Assembly (NCBI RefSeq): GCF_004000825.1
Contig: NZ_BILZ01000016.1
Location: forward strand, 37,848 to 101,847
DNA from: Paenibacillus kobensis NBRC 15729
GTDB taxonomy: Bacteria > Bacillota > Bacilli > Paenibacillales > Paenibacillaceae
Direction of reading: 5' to 3'
Length of the DNA: 64,000 nucleotides
The notes beneath the pieces were generated by a model that saw nothing but the letters and a program-made list of their open reading frames with translations, did not search any database and was not told where the DNA came from. Below, one piece after another: positions 8,601 through 16,965 of the stretch. The position numbers and the translations under genes are program-made. Position 1 is the first letter of the stretch. Each line of letters begins with the position of its first letter.

Positions 8601-10280
8601 AGCAGCCGGGAATCGGCGGCGGAGCCGCATCGAACAATAGCCGCCGATACAGAGGCCTCGGATGAGGCTAGGGGCGGTTCAGACCGGACCATCCGTTGGA
8701 TTTGCCGCGACGAACAAGAGATATACAGCGGATTCCCGGACGATCCCGCTTCGGTTGCTTTTATTATTGGCCGGTTCGCAGAGCATCAATTATCGTTCAC
8801 GGAGCCGGAACTATGCGACCGGTATCCAGTATTGACGCTCCAGTCTGCCCGGGAGGCGGTCGACTCTCTGCTTGCGCATCAACGGATTGAACAAGCACCT
8901 TTCGCTTCGGGACCGGACGAGAGGCTGTGGACAGGCCGGCGTACAGCGGAGAGGATGATTAGGCTATCGATCCGCGAAGCGCGCGACAAAGCGAAGCCGG
9001 CACACCCGAACCGGTGGTTCGTTCAGATGGCGATGCGCCAGCATGCGCTGAGCGGCACGCAGCTTCGCGGCGAGGAGGGGCTGCGGACCGTCATCAGCCG
9101 GCTGCAAGGTCTGTACTTGCCGCTGACACATTGGGAGACGATCATTTTTCCGTCTAGAATGGTCGATTATCGGCCGGAGCAGCTGGATTTGCTGTGTGCG
9201 ACAGGTGATATCATTTGGCTAGGCAGGCAGGACAATGGGGAAAGAGAAGGCCGGATTGCTTTCTTCTTAGCAGAGAATAAACCGTTATATGCGCCTTATG
9301 TGTCGGGATTGGCCGGGAAGACGTCGTCGAGACCGGAGCTGCTGGCTAAACTGCGTGCCGGAGGAGCTAGCTTCTTGACGAAGCTCGCCCGGGATGCCGG
9401 CGAGACGCCATCGGACACGCTCGACAGCCTGCTGGCCCTCGTCTGGGAAGGACAAGCGTCGAACGACCAATTCGCCCCGCTCCGTCTGCATGCCGGGAAG
9501 AAGAAGAGCGATTGGGCACGAAGCGGCTCTGGACTCGGCAGATGGTACTGGACGGGCAGTTTATCGGAGGACTCGGCAAGTACATCTGGCCCTGGCGATC
9601 AGCCCAAAGCACCGCAAGAACGTCGTACGGATTCCTTATCGGGTCAAGCGAATCCGATGGAGTCGTCGGCCATGCACTGGGTAAGGCATCTGCTGGACAG
9701 CTGCGGTATCGTGACCAAAGAACTCGCTGCCCAGGTGACGCCGTTCGCTTGGGATCAGCTTCTTCCGGTGTTACGTCAATTGGAAGAGTGGGGCACGATT
9801 ACGCGCGGCAAGTTCGTCGACGGCGAAGCATCGATGCAATTCACGACGCCGGAAATTGCGGAGACGATCCGCTCGCCTGTACCGGAATCGGCGGATCGCA
9901 GCGTAACGGTGCTGTCGTCGGTCGATCCTGCTAATCCATACGGACTTATCGCAGATTGGCCGGACGATGAGTCTTGCTCCTTCGCACGTAAGGCTGGACA
10001 TTATCTCGTGCTGCGCGGCGGGGAGTGGCTGTATTGGATCGAGAATAACGGCCGGCGAATCCATACAATAGGACGCGCTGCAGCGGAAGAGGATTCCTCC
10101 TTGTTCGAGCTGCGCATGTCGCTGGCCGCTATTCTTCGCCGCCAGCGGCTTAGCAAGATTGTCGTCGAACTCTGGAATGGCAGTTCCATTCTATCGACGG
10201 ATCAGGGCGGCGGGCTGCTAGGAATAGGGGCCGAAAGAGACGGTCAGCGTCTCGTATTCTGGCCCAGCACATTAAAGTAG
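5619..10280 (+). CDS. Lhr-type large DExH helicase
   Basis: A 1,553-residue superfamily 2 helicase of the long Lhr family. The core contains Walker A APTGSGKT (residues about 45-52), a VVDEIHDL DExH box, SATQKP (motif III), ATSSLELGIDVG (motif V) and QRIGRAGH (motif VI). A winged-helix/Lhr-associated region follows, then a long C-terminal extension matching the size of actinobacterial Lhr (about 1,500 residues). Lhr proteins are 3'-5' DNA/RNA translocases linked to DNA repair. The start is TTG at 5619, preceded by AGGAG at 5604-5608; no better start is in frame. Low-complexity Asp/Ser-rich and Ala/Glu-rich inserts interrupt the core (about residues 230-265). It is followed 44 bp later by moxR. 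Confidence 0.9.
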   Translation: MKIAPLQPFHPVIAEWFEQTFGQPTDVQVRAWRTIQDGKHTLIAAPTGSGKTLAAMLPCLDAVVREKLNEGKSSGTAAGKLERGVRVLYLSPLKALNNDVFYNLASFIESIDRAAAERDTHWPGVRCAVRTGDTPSSQRASMAKRPPDVLLTTPESLYILLTSESGISMLRTVCHVVVDEIHDLAADKRGSHLSLSLERLVQLCGHPIQRIGVSATQKPMWRVARFLGGWQPDSDSSTDDSQRAIDPHEVRDSSAVDTELDSVASADPLAEQQIHPLGYMPRPVAIIESTMRKSMQVVLTMPDQSKPMTSREAVWQPMLQRLFALMEGCRTVLIFVNSRRLCERICLRLNDAAGYELSRAHHGSLAKERRLEAERMLKSGELRCIVATSSLELGIDVGHVDLVIQVDPPFNAASGIQRIGRAGHSVGDISRGAIIVRHRGALAESAVLARLVAERDIEPIHIPRHPLDVLSQQAVSMAAGRDWTVPELYELAVRSDSFAAFPYDRLIAMLQVLSGLYPFARPLLDWDRDTDTISGRRSSSIAALTGAGTIPSSSAYPVHHLDSRVHLGELDEEYVQESRVGDVFQLGTNSWMIRKIDKDRVYVTEAANSFSEIPFWRNEAGGRSVELGLTIGAFIRELADRLKLNDGSAADTTKAEKQPADPSVTDWLMNSYGMDGASAETLIGYIQSQHSFCGLPTDCRIMVEHYRDVSNQTHIIVHNWFGRRLNRTWLLAIERQFEQLLPYKLYGNAKDNGIEFVLPDWDPSWLQSIWQVTPGNVQSLLTDAVTGSPLLAIAFRHLAETSLLLSRSFTRTPLWQKRLRSEELLREAMPYAERFPYLEEAMRECLHRYLDLDGLRGILESIGSGQFEFVVRETQYPSPMATQFIAEYVNMRIYEGDGLDDVIRMQLLNVSKELAGKVFGDDAVRRALSENVIQAERERLLDAGSRLNSPDDLLAMLKSRGDMGSEEIVRLGGEAALTWVAELSGRGAIVLVDLSSRESAAEPHRTIAADTEASDEARGGSDRTIRWICRDEQEIYSGFPDDPASVAFIIGRFAEHQLSFTEPELCDRYPVLTLQSAREAVDSLLAHQRIEQAPFASGPDERLWTGRRTAERMIRLSIREARDKAKPAHPNRWFVQMAMRQHALSGTQLRGEEGLRTVISRLQGLYLPLTHWETIIFPSRMVDYRPEQLDLLCATGDIIWLGRQDNGEREGRIAFFLAENKPLYAPYVSGLAGKTSSRPELLAKLRAGGASFLTKLARDAGETPSDTLDSLLALVWEGQASNDQFAPLRLHAGKKKSDWARSGSGLGRWYWTGSLSEDSASTSGPGDQPKAPQERRTDSLSGQANPMESSAMHWVRHLLDSCGIVTKELAAQVTPFAWDQLLPVLRQLEEWGTITRGKFVDGEASMQFTTPEIAETIRSPVPESADRSVTVLSSVDPANPYGLIADWPDDESCSFARKAGHYLVLRGGEWLYWIENNGRRIHTIGRAAAEEDSSLFELRMSLAAILRRQRLSKIVVELWNGSSILSTDQGGGLLGIGAERDGQRLVFWPSTLK

Positions 10281-10324
10281 AGCGAATCACGAACACCAAT
10301 ACAACCTTGAGGGAGAGTTCGACT

Positions 10325-11287
10325 ATGAGTGTTAATACGATCCAGCAGTTGGCGGATCAAATTCGCCGAAATGTCAGCCAAGTGATTGTCGGGAAAGAGC
10401 AAATTGTGGATCAGTTGATTATCGCGCTTATTACGTCCGGTCACGTCTTGCTTGAAGACGTGCCGGGCACCGGTAAGACATTGCTCGCCAAGTCGCTGGC
10501 ACGTTCGATTGACTGCGGCTTCAAGCGGGTGCAGTTCACGCCGGATTTGCTCCCGTCCGATCTTAGCGGCATTAACTTCTACAACCAGAAGTCAGGTGAA
10601 TTCGAGTTCCGCCCAGGTCCGTTGTTCACGAATTTGCTGCTCGCTGACGAAATTAACCGCGCGACGCCGCGAACGCAATCCAGCCTGCTGGAATGTATGG
10701 AAGAGCGGCAGGTGAGCATCGACGGCACGACGCATGTGCTGCAACCGCCATTCATGGTTATCGCGACGCAGAACCCGATCGAGCAGCAAGGTACGTTCCC
10801 GCTGCCGGAAGCTCAGCTCGACCGGTTCTTGTTCAAGCTGAACATGGGATATCCGACCACAGAGGAGAGCATCAGCATTTTGAGCCGGTTCAAGGAGAGC
10901 AAGCCGCTCGAATCGCTGCTGCCGGTGGCGGATCCAAGTGCAATCGCCGAAGCGCAGCGTGAAGTTGTGAAAATTACGGTGAGTGAGGATGTGCTTCGCT
11001 ACATCGTCGAAATTGCAGAGCGTACCCGTAAGCAAGAGGAAGTCGCAACCGGCGTCAGCCCCCGCGGCATGCAGGCGCTCATGGGCGCTTCTCAGGCTCG
11101 GGCAGCGCTGTCGGGCCGCGGCTACGTAACGCCGGACGACGTGAAGCAGCTGGCGGTTCCGGCCCTTGCACACCGTCTCGTGCTGAAAAGCTCCGCAAGG
11201 GCTAGAGGCGACCGCGGCGCTGCCGAGCGATTGATCGAGCGCGTGCTCAGCAGCGTCGAAGTGCCGGCCGAGCCGCTTCGTTCTTAG
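10325..11287 (+). CDS. MoxR-family AAA+ ATPase
   Basis: A 320-residue AAA+ ATPase. It has Walker A EDVPGTGKT, Walker B LLADEINRA, sensor-like ATQNPIEQQGTFPLPEAQLDRF and the C-terminal lid typical of MoxR/YeaC proteins. MoxR ATPases are thought to be chaperones for assembly or maturation of VWA/DUF58 partners. The frame extends upstream to a TTG at 10307, but GAGGGAGAG at 10309-10317 is correctly spaced for ATG 10325, which I take as the start. It is directly followed by DUF58 and DUF4129 genes, the usual MoxR neighbourhood. Confidence 0.92.
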   Translation: MSVNTIQQLADQIRRNVSQVIVGKEQIVDQLIIALITSGHVLLEDVPGTGKTLLAKSLARSIDCGFKRVQFTPDLLPSDLSGINFYNQKSGEFEFRPGPLFTNLLLADEINRATPRTQSSLLECMEERQVSIDGTTHVLQPPFMVIATQNPIEQQGTFPLPEAQLDRFLFKLNMGYPTTEESISILSRFKESKPLESLLPVADPSAIAEAQREVVKITVSEDVLRYIVEIAERTRKQEEVATGVSPRGMQALMGASQARAALSGRGYVTPDDVKQLAVPALAHRLVLKSSARARGDRGAAERLIERVLSSVEVPAEPLRS

Positions 11288-11300
11288 GAGCGGGAAGCTT

Positions 11301-12404
11301 ATGGCGGCATATGGATTCATTCTGATTGGAATTATCGTTATTTATATTCAGCACGTCATTTTCCGCAAGCTCGCTCTTCGCCGTCTTACCTATGACCGCC
11401 AGTTCGACCGAACCGTATGCTTCGAAGGCGACGAAGTGCGGATGGTGGAGACGATTGGCAATGAGAAGCGGTTCCCGCTTCCATGGCTGAGGGTCGAATC
11501 GCTTCTAAGCTCGTCGCTGCGCTTTGGTGCCGACCCGTCTGCGAATCTGGATATTAGCACCGGACAATTTATGCAGAATCATAAAAGTTTCTTCAGCCTT
11601 ATGCCGTGGCGAAGGATCCGAAGATCGCACCGTGTGACGGCAGCGCGCCGAGGCGTATATACGCTGTCGACGGTCACTTTGACCGCAGGTGATTTGTTCG
11701 GCATTAGCGCAGAAGCGAAGCAGTTCACATTCACGGAACGGATTATAGTCTATCCGCTGCCGGTCATGCCGGACGATCTAGAGTTGCCGGCACGCAGCTG
11801 GCAAGGAGAGTTGTCGGTGAAACGGTGGGTCGTCGAAGATCCGTTCCGGAGAATCGGCGTTCGGCCTTACCGGCCAACTGATTCGCTGCGGTTCGTGAAC
11901 TGGAATGCGACGGCTAGAACGGGCCAACTGCAGGTTCATCAGCTCGATACGACAGCTGATTACGCTGTACTCGTCGTATTGAACGTGGAGGATCACGCTG
12001 ATGTATGGCGGAACATCGTTGACTTGGAGACGATTGAAAGCGGCATTCGCACCGCTGCTGGCATAGCGAATGAATTGATTCGAAGCGGCATGGAAGTCGG
12101 CTTCGGCAGCAACGGTTGTCTGGACGACGAACGGCATTCGACGGTCTACGTTCCGTTGTCTGGCGGTGAACCTCATCTATACCGGATATATGAGACGCTG
12201 GCGCTGCTGCAGATTGAAAGATTAATGCCGATTCATGAGTATCTGCAGCAATTGGCGGACAAATTGGACACCGCAACCGATATTATTGTTCTTACGACGT
12301 ATACCGATGACCGCGTCTTGGATGCGGCTGAACAGTTGGAAGCAGACGGACATCGCGTCGTCTATCAGATGCTCCACACGGAGAGCGAGGCGAAAGTATC
12401 ATGA
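11301..12404 (+). CDS. DUF58 domain membrane protein
   Basis: A 367-residue protein with an N-terminal membrane helix (residues about 3-20) and a DUF58 core marked by DPFRRIGVRPYRPTDSLRFVNW, the family's best conserved block. DUF58 has a VWA-like fold and is the regular partner of MoxR ATPases. It starts 13 bp after moxR, with GGAGCGGGAAG upstream, and its stop overlaps the next start (ATGA at 12401-12404), implying translational coupling. Confidence 0.9.
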   Translation: MAAYGFILIGIIVIYIQHVIFRKLALRRLTYDRQFDRTVCFEGDEVRMVETIGNEKRFPLPWLRVESLLSSSLRFGADPSANLDISTGQFMQNHKSFFSLMPWRRIRRSHRVTAARRGVYTLSTVTLTAGDLFGISAEAKQFTFTERIIVYPLPVMPDDLELPARSWQGELSVKRWVVEDPFRRIGVRPYRPTDSLRFVNWNATARTGQLQVHQLDTTADYAVLVVLNVEDHADVWRNIVDLETIESGIRTAAGIANELIRSGMEVGFGSNGCLDDERHSTVYVPLSGGEPHLYRIYETLALLQIERLMPIHEYLQQLADKLDTATDIIVLTTYTDDRVLDAAEQLEADGHRVVYQMLHTESEAKVS

Positions 12405-13720
12405 GTACCGCCGTTCGAATCCGAACATCTGCTGCCCATATAGCGCTTCGATCGCTTTTTATAGCGCTGCTGCTGCTTCCGGCCATTATAGCGCTTGCGT
12501 TATACGCAGTGCCGGATGATGCGCGCTTGCAGTGGATCATTGCCGTGCCGGTCGTATTCGCCTCTGGCGATGCGATGGCAAGAGTATTCGCCGGCAAGAG
12601 ACGGTGGCTGGCAGACACCGCTGCCGTGCTCATCGTATTGGCCTATGATTATTGGACGTATGGGACGACGTCTATCGCTGTGTTGAGCGCCATCGTATAT
12701 GCCGCCATCGTGGTATCCGGTACGTTGCGGCCGCGTGACGGATCCATCTGGTCCGTACCGCCTGCCGTATTCATTACTTCCTTCTTCCTGTATGCTATCG
12801 TTTCGTTCGTCTTGCAGAAGGAGCCGGATTCCTCCTTCTATTCGCGGATGCTGAACATAGGCGGCGCAGTGACGCTTATTCTCGCCTTATTCTTGTTCAA
12901 CCGGAGCATGGTGCGTAAAGAGTCTTATTCCGATAATAACGGCGGAACCGTATCGAAATCGATACTATGGCAGAATCGGATACTTGTCGGAATTCTAAGT
13001 GCCGTTGCGCTGATCGTATCGTTTCTGTCCGATATTAGCGGATGGATTCGCCGGATGTTCGAGCAGTTCATCAATCAATTAAAAAAGTGGCTGGACTCAC
13101 AACCGCCTGCAGCGAAGCCTGGACCGATATCGGACAGCGGTGAACAAGCCATCATGCCGCTTGATTCGGCAGAACCGAATCGATGGATCGAGCTAATAGG
13201 CACGGTCATGCAATATATCGGCACCGCATTAGCCGTCGCGGCTATCCTCTGGATGCTTTACAAGATTATACGAAAAATGCCGTTCCTCGCCCGTATGATC
13301 GAGAAGTGGGTTCAGCGTATGATGGGTAAGGAGCGTCTGGCAGCCGAGCAGGCCGGCTATGCGGACGAAACGGAGCAGATCGATCACGCTCCGCTTGCTG
13401 ACCGGTTCCGGCGATTCGCCTCGGGGTTGATCCCAGGACGCACAGCAGATGAATGGGACCGGCTGCCGGACAATGCATCCCGGATTCGGTATTTGTACCG
13501 TTCAGCTATGCAAGCACGCCAACGTGAAGGCTATATCGCGAAGGTTCATTTGACTCCTAGAGAAACGGCGCGGGATCTGCACGATACCGGATCCGCTATG
13601 CGAGAGCTCCCAGAGACGATCGTTAACTTGTATGAACGTGCTCGATATGGCGGCCCTGACATCCATGACGACGAAGCAGAGGCAGCGCGAACGCTGGAGA
13701 AACCAAGCAAGAAGCCTTAA
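12401..13720 (+). CDS. Multi-pass membrane protein with C-terminal DUF4129
   Basis: A 439-residue protein with about five or six N-terminal hydrophobic segments (residues about 15-185), another near 200, a Pro-rich outer region (about 230-260), one membrane helix near 270 and a cytoplasmic C-terminus. That end has the DUF4129 pattern (DRLPDNASRIRYLYRSAM ... HLTPRETARDL). In TgpA-type proteins DUF4129 sits behind a periplasmic/extracellular transglutaminase domain; here no Cys-His-Asp transglutaminase core is visible, only a short outer loop. The start overlaps the DUF58 stop. Its role is unknown; context suggests membrane partner of the MoxR-DUF58 unit. Confidence 0.8.
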   Translation: MSTAVRIRTSAAHIALRSLFIALLLLPAIIALALYAVPDDARLQWIIAVPVVFASGDAMARVFAGKRRWLADTAAVLIVLAYDYWTYGTTSIAVLSAIVYAAIVVSGTLRPRDGSIWSVPPAVFITSFFLYAIVSFVLQKEPDSSFYSRMLNIGGAVTLILALFLFNRSMVRKESYSDNNGGTVSKSILWQNRILVGILSAVALIVSFLSDISGWIRRMFEQFINQLKKWLDSQPPAAKPGPISDSGEQAIMPLDSAEPNRWIELIGTVMQYIGTALAVAAILWMLYKIIRKMPFLARMIEKWVQRMMGKERLAAEQAGYADETEQIDHAPLADRFRRFASGLIPGRTADEWDRLPDNASRIRYLYRSAMQARQREGYIAKVHLTPRETARDLHDTGSAMRELPETIVNLYERARYGGPDIHDDEAEAARTLEKPSKKP

Positions 13721-13739
13721 TAACCCGTATGACCGTTAG

Positions 13740-13780
13740 CAGCCCTTCCGCCATCCTTACAGATGATGGAAGGGCTGTTT
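13740..13780 (+). terminator. Terminator after the moxR-DUF58-DUF4129 genes
   Basis: The arms AGCCCTTCC and GGAAGGGCT form a perfect 9-bp outer stem, extended inward by CCATC/GATG pairing, and are followed by GTTTG. It lies 20 bp beyond the DUF4129 stop. Confidence 0.75.
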
Positions 13781-13790
13781 GCGTTGCGGC

Positions 13791-13819
13791 GTTTATCGGA
13801 TTTTGTCGAAGGTAATACT
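13791..13819 (+). promoter_or_regulatory. Possible SigG-type promoter of the ger operon
   Basis: GTTTAT (13791-13796), 17 bp, AATACT (13814-13819). The -10 element resembles the forespore SigG consensus CATACTA and matches the -10 seen before sspH at 46739-46745. The -35 is weak. GerA-type operons are normally SigG-dependent, which supports the guess. Confidence 0.35.
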
Positions 13820-13869
13820 GGATAGAAATGACTTTCACGCAGAAACAGACAGATGGAGGTGAGCGGGCA

Positions 13870-15453
13870 ATGACAGCGTCGTCACAACAATCGAACCAGT
13901 CGTTTAACCCGCTCGCAACCGTACTGGACCGGCAGCTGGATGCTAATCTGCTTGCGATTCGAACGGCAACCGGCGGAAGCAGCGACATTGTATTTCGCGA
14001 CTTGGTGCTCGTCAATCACCGGAAAGCGGCTATCATCTATACCGAAGGCTTGGTCGATACCCAGCAGCTTCAGCAGTTCATAATCGAATCGCTCACATTC
14101 GATTATGGCGAGCAGACGACGGAACAATTGCCGGAGGCGCTCGAAGAGCGTCCCTTCATCGAAGTGCTGCTCCAATCGGTTCTGAGAGCCGGCAGCATCA
14201 TGCAGCATTCCCGGTTGGACGAGACGCTCAAAGCGGTCGTTTCCGGTATCGCTGTTCTGTTGATTGACCAATATGATCGTGCAATTGCGATCGATCTTAA
14301 GCGTTATCCGGATCGAGCGATCAGCGCTTCGGAGACGGAGACAGTCGTCCGCGGGCCGCGGGATTCCTTCACGGAGAACGTTCGGACGAATACGGCACTT
14401 ATTAGACGAAGAATCAAGCATCCGGATTTAAGGATTGAGACGCTCAGTATTGGACGAATGACTCAGACGAATGTTCAGATCGTCTATTTGAACGGCGTCG
14501 CCCGTGAGAGCGTTGTTGAAGAAGTTCGAAGCCGGCTGAACCGGATCGATGTCGATGCCGTATTGGAGAGCGGCTATATCGAGGAGATGATTGAAGACAG
14601 CGCCTTCTCGCCATTTCCGACCATATATCACTCCGAGCGTCCCGATGTCATATCAGCGGAGCTGTTGGAAGGCAAAATAGCTATTATGGTGGACGGCACG
14701 CCGTTCGTTCTCGTCGTACCTGCGCTGTTCGTCTCATTCTTTCATTCTGCAGAAGATTATTATCAAAGGGCGGATGTGTCGAGCCTAATACGGGTGCTTC
14801 GTTTTATTGGCGTATTCTTTACCCTTCTTGGGCCGTCGTTCTATATTGCGCTCACATCTTTCCATCAGGAAATGCTGCCGACACAGCTTATCGTAAGCCT
14901 CGTCGCACAGCGGGAAGGCATTCCGTTTCCTGCATTCGTCGAGGCGTTGCTAATGGAAATTACATTTGATATTTTGCGCGAGGCAAGTGTACGAATGCCA
15001 AGAACGTTCGGCTCGACCGTCTCGTTCGTCGGTACGCTTGTTATCGGTCAATCGGCAGTTGAGGCGGGCATCGTCTCGCCGGCCATGCTGATCGTGGTTG
15101 CCGCGACGGCAATCTCAAGCTTTGTCATACCGGAGACGAGCATGTCGGTCGCGCTTCGTCTGCTCCGTTTTCCGCTCATGATCTTAAGTGCGACTTTCGG
15201 CTTGTTCGGCATGATGGCAGGCATTATTATTCTGGTTCTGCACTTGTGCAGTCTACGCTCGTTCGGCGTTCCTTACATGAGCCCGTTAGCCCCTTTAATA
15301 AAAGAGGATGTATCGGATACGCTGTTCAGGCTGCCCATGTGGGCGAACCGCTATCGTCCTCGCCAAATAGCAGCGGGGGACGGCAAGCGCTCTAACTCGT
15401 CTATGCCGAAACCGAATGCAACGCCGAATCCGAATAATGGGAACTCGTCCTAA
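13870..15453 (+). CDS. Spore germination protein, GerA/GerKA family (A subunit)
   Basis: A 527-residue GerA-family subunit of the inner spore membrane nutrient receptor. It has a large N-terminal cytoplasmic region (to about residue 265), then hydrophobic segments ending near residue 480, and a Pro/Asn-rich C-terminal tail. Conserved family blocks include the VRGPRDSFTENVRTNTALIRRR stretch and the PLAPLIKEDVSDTLFR tail. The frame opens earlier at ATG 13828, but GGAGGT at 13855-13860 is spaced 9 bp from ATG 13870, which is the better start. First gene of an A-C-small-B operon. Confidence 0.93.
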   Translation: MTASSQQSNQSFNPLATVLDRQLDANLLAIRTATGGSSDIVFRDLVLVNHRKAAIIYTEGLVDTQQLQQFIIESLTFDYGEQTTEQLPEALEERPFIEVLLQSVLRAGSIMQHSRLDETLKAVVSGIAVLLIDQYDRAIAIDLKRYPDRAISASETETVVRGPRDSFTENVRTNTALIRRRIKHPDLRIETLSIGRMTQTNVQIVYLNGVARESVVEEVRSRLNRIDVDAVLESGYIEEMIEDSAFSPFPTIYHSERPDVISAELLEGKIAIMVDGTPFVLVVPALFVSFFHSAEDYYQRADVSSLIRVLRFIGVFFTLLGPSFYIALTSFHQEMLPTQLIVSLVAQREGIPFPAFVEALLMEITFDILREASVRMPRTFGSTVSFVGTLVIGQSAVEAGIVSPAMLIVVAATAISSFVIPETSMSVALRLLRFPLMILSATFGLFGMMAGIIILVLHLCSLRSFGVPYMSPLAPLIKEDVSDTLFRLPMWANRYRPRQIAAGDGKRSNSSMPKPNATPNPNNGNSS

Positions 15454-15469
15454 GGAGCGTGTAACACCG

Positions 15470-16681
15470 ATGGCACGTATGATTGGAGCGGGCTTCGTCG
15501 TGAAAAGTCTAATACTCGTTGTGCTGCTCGTTCCGGTGGCTGGCTGCTGGAGCAGCAAAGAGCTCAACGAGCTTGCCATTACGATGGGGATGGCTATTGA
15601 TCAATACGAAGGCAACAAATTCCTTGTTACGGTGCAAGTCGTCGATTCCGGTGAAGTATCGGCGTCCAAAGGTACGCTTGGCCGGTCTCCTGTCATTCTG
15701 TACCGTGCGAAAGGCGATACGGTTTCAGAAGCATTGCAAAGGATGTCTACGTCTAGTCCGAGAGCTATTTATAATTCGCATCTGCGCGTGCTCGTGATCG
15801 GCGAAACGCTTGCCCGCAAGGGGATCAAAGATGTGCTTGATTATATATCGAGAAACTGGCAATTTCGCACCGATTTTCCCGTCATTATCGCGAAGGGAGC
15901 GCAAGCGGGCGATACATTGCGCGTATTGACGCCTATCGAATCCATTCCTGCCATACAAATGTTGAACGCGATCGAAAATTCTAAAAAATATTGGGCGCCG
16001 ACAGTCGCCATCCATTTTGATGACCTTATTCGTGCGATGGTGAGCAAAGGCAGACAAGCAGTCGTCACCGGGATTCTACTGACTGGAGATGCGGAAGAGG
16101 GCGGCAAACGTTCGAATCTTGCAACGACGCTGCCGAAAAGCCGCCTCCGGTTAATTGGTTTGTCGGCATTCAAGAAAGATAAACTAATCGGCTGGCTGAA
16201 CGAAAATGATAGCCGCGGGTACAATTTTATTATGGGCCAAGTGTATAAATCGACCGGCAATATTACGTGCGATGACGGCAAGCTTCTTGCATTGGAAGTG
16301 CTCAACGAAAAATCCAAGCTAAAAGCTTCTTTCCAAGGAGGGAAGCTGCGATTAGCAGCTGACATGAAAGTCGAAGCGAAAATTGCAGAGGTCGCCTGCG
16401 ATATTAAATTGACACGAGATGAAACGATCCGTCAATTAGAAGCAAAGGCAGAGAAGCGCCTGAGGGAGATTGCTCAATCGGCATTGGATCGGATACAGCA
16501 CGATCTTAAGGTAGATGTCTTCGGATACGGCGAGGTCGTTCATCGGCATTATCCGAAGTATTGGCGTCAAGTTAAAGCGAATTGGGACGAGCAATTCAGC
16601 AACACGCCCGTTGACCTGCAAGTCGATGTGAAGATTCGGCTTCTCGGCACGGTAACGGAAGCGCTGGAACGTGTCGATTAA
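15470..16681 (+). CDS. Spore germination lipoprotein, Ger(x)C family (C subunit)
   Basis: A 403-residue GerAC-type subunit. The N-terminus is a lipoprotein signal with lipobox VAGC followed by WSSKELNELAIT, equivalent to the family's GCWDxxEL start. The rest matches the three-domain outer portion of GerC proteins, including the C-terminal FGYGEVVHRHYPKYWRQVKANW block. The protein is anchored to the outside of the inner spore membrane and needed for receptor function. ATG 15470 places the signal peptide properly, with AAGGAG at 15452-15457 overlapping the stop of the A subunit gene. Confidence 0.93.
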   Translation: MARMIGAGFVVKSLILVVLLVPVAGCWSSKELNELAITMGMAIDQYEGNKFLVTVQVVDSGEVSASKGTLGRSPVILYRAKGDTVSEALQRMSTSSPRAIYNSHLRVLVIGETLARKGIKDVLDYISRNWQFRTDFPVIIAKGAQAGDTLRVLTPIESIPAIQMLNAIENSKKYWAPTVAIHFDDLIRAMVSKGRQAVVTGILLTGDAEEGGKRSNLATTLPKSRLRLIGLSAFKKDKLIGWLNENDSRGYNFIMGQVYKSTGNITCDDGKLLALEVLNEKSKLKASFQGGKLRLAADMKVEAKIAEVACDIKLTRDETIRQLEAKAEKRLREIAQSALDRIQHDLKVDVFGYGEVVHRHYPKYWRQVKANWDEQFSNTPVDLQVDVKIRLLGTVTEALERVD

Positions 16682-16704
16682 TCCGCGGGAGGCAGGTGCA
16701 CAAG

Positions 16705-16959
16705 ATGATTAGCGTAATCATATGGATTTGTTTGACCTCGATTGGACTGACTTTTCTGCAGTGGTTATTGCTCTTTCGGAAAAGGAGGGGGACAATCAGC
16801 GAACGTGTCGTATTCGGGGTCATCATGGTTGCAGCAACGGCACTCAATATCATGTTGTTGAATGACTGGATGACAACTTCTCCGCTCATTGTGCTGCGAG
16901 CGATATTCGGGCCTGCCTCTCAAATGCTGCAGCATTGGGGACTTGTCGGAAAGGAGTAG
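16705..16959 (+). CDS. Small two-helix membrane protein in the ger operon
   Basis: An 84-residue protein with two predicted membrane helices (residues about 4-21 and 34-52). It lies between the C and B subunit genes, 23 bp after the former and 6 bp before the latter, so it is certainly in the operon. Small membrane subunits of this kind (GerD-like position, but not GerD) accompany several ger operons and can alter germinant sensitivity; I do not recognise a named family. GTG at 16696 is a rival start, but GGGAGG at 16687-16692 is too close to it and well placed for ATG 16705. Confidence 0.75.
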   Translation: MISVIIWICLTSIGLTFLQWLLLFRKRRGTISERVVFGVIMVAATALNIMLLNDWMTTSPLIVLRAIFGPASQMLQHWGLVGKE

Positions 16960-16965
16960 TGTGGT

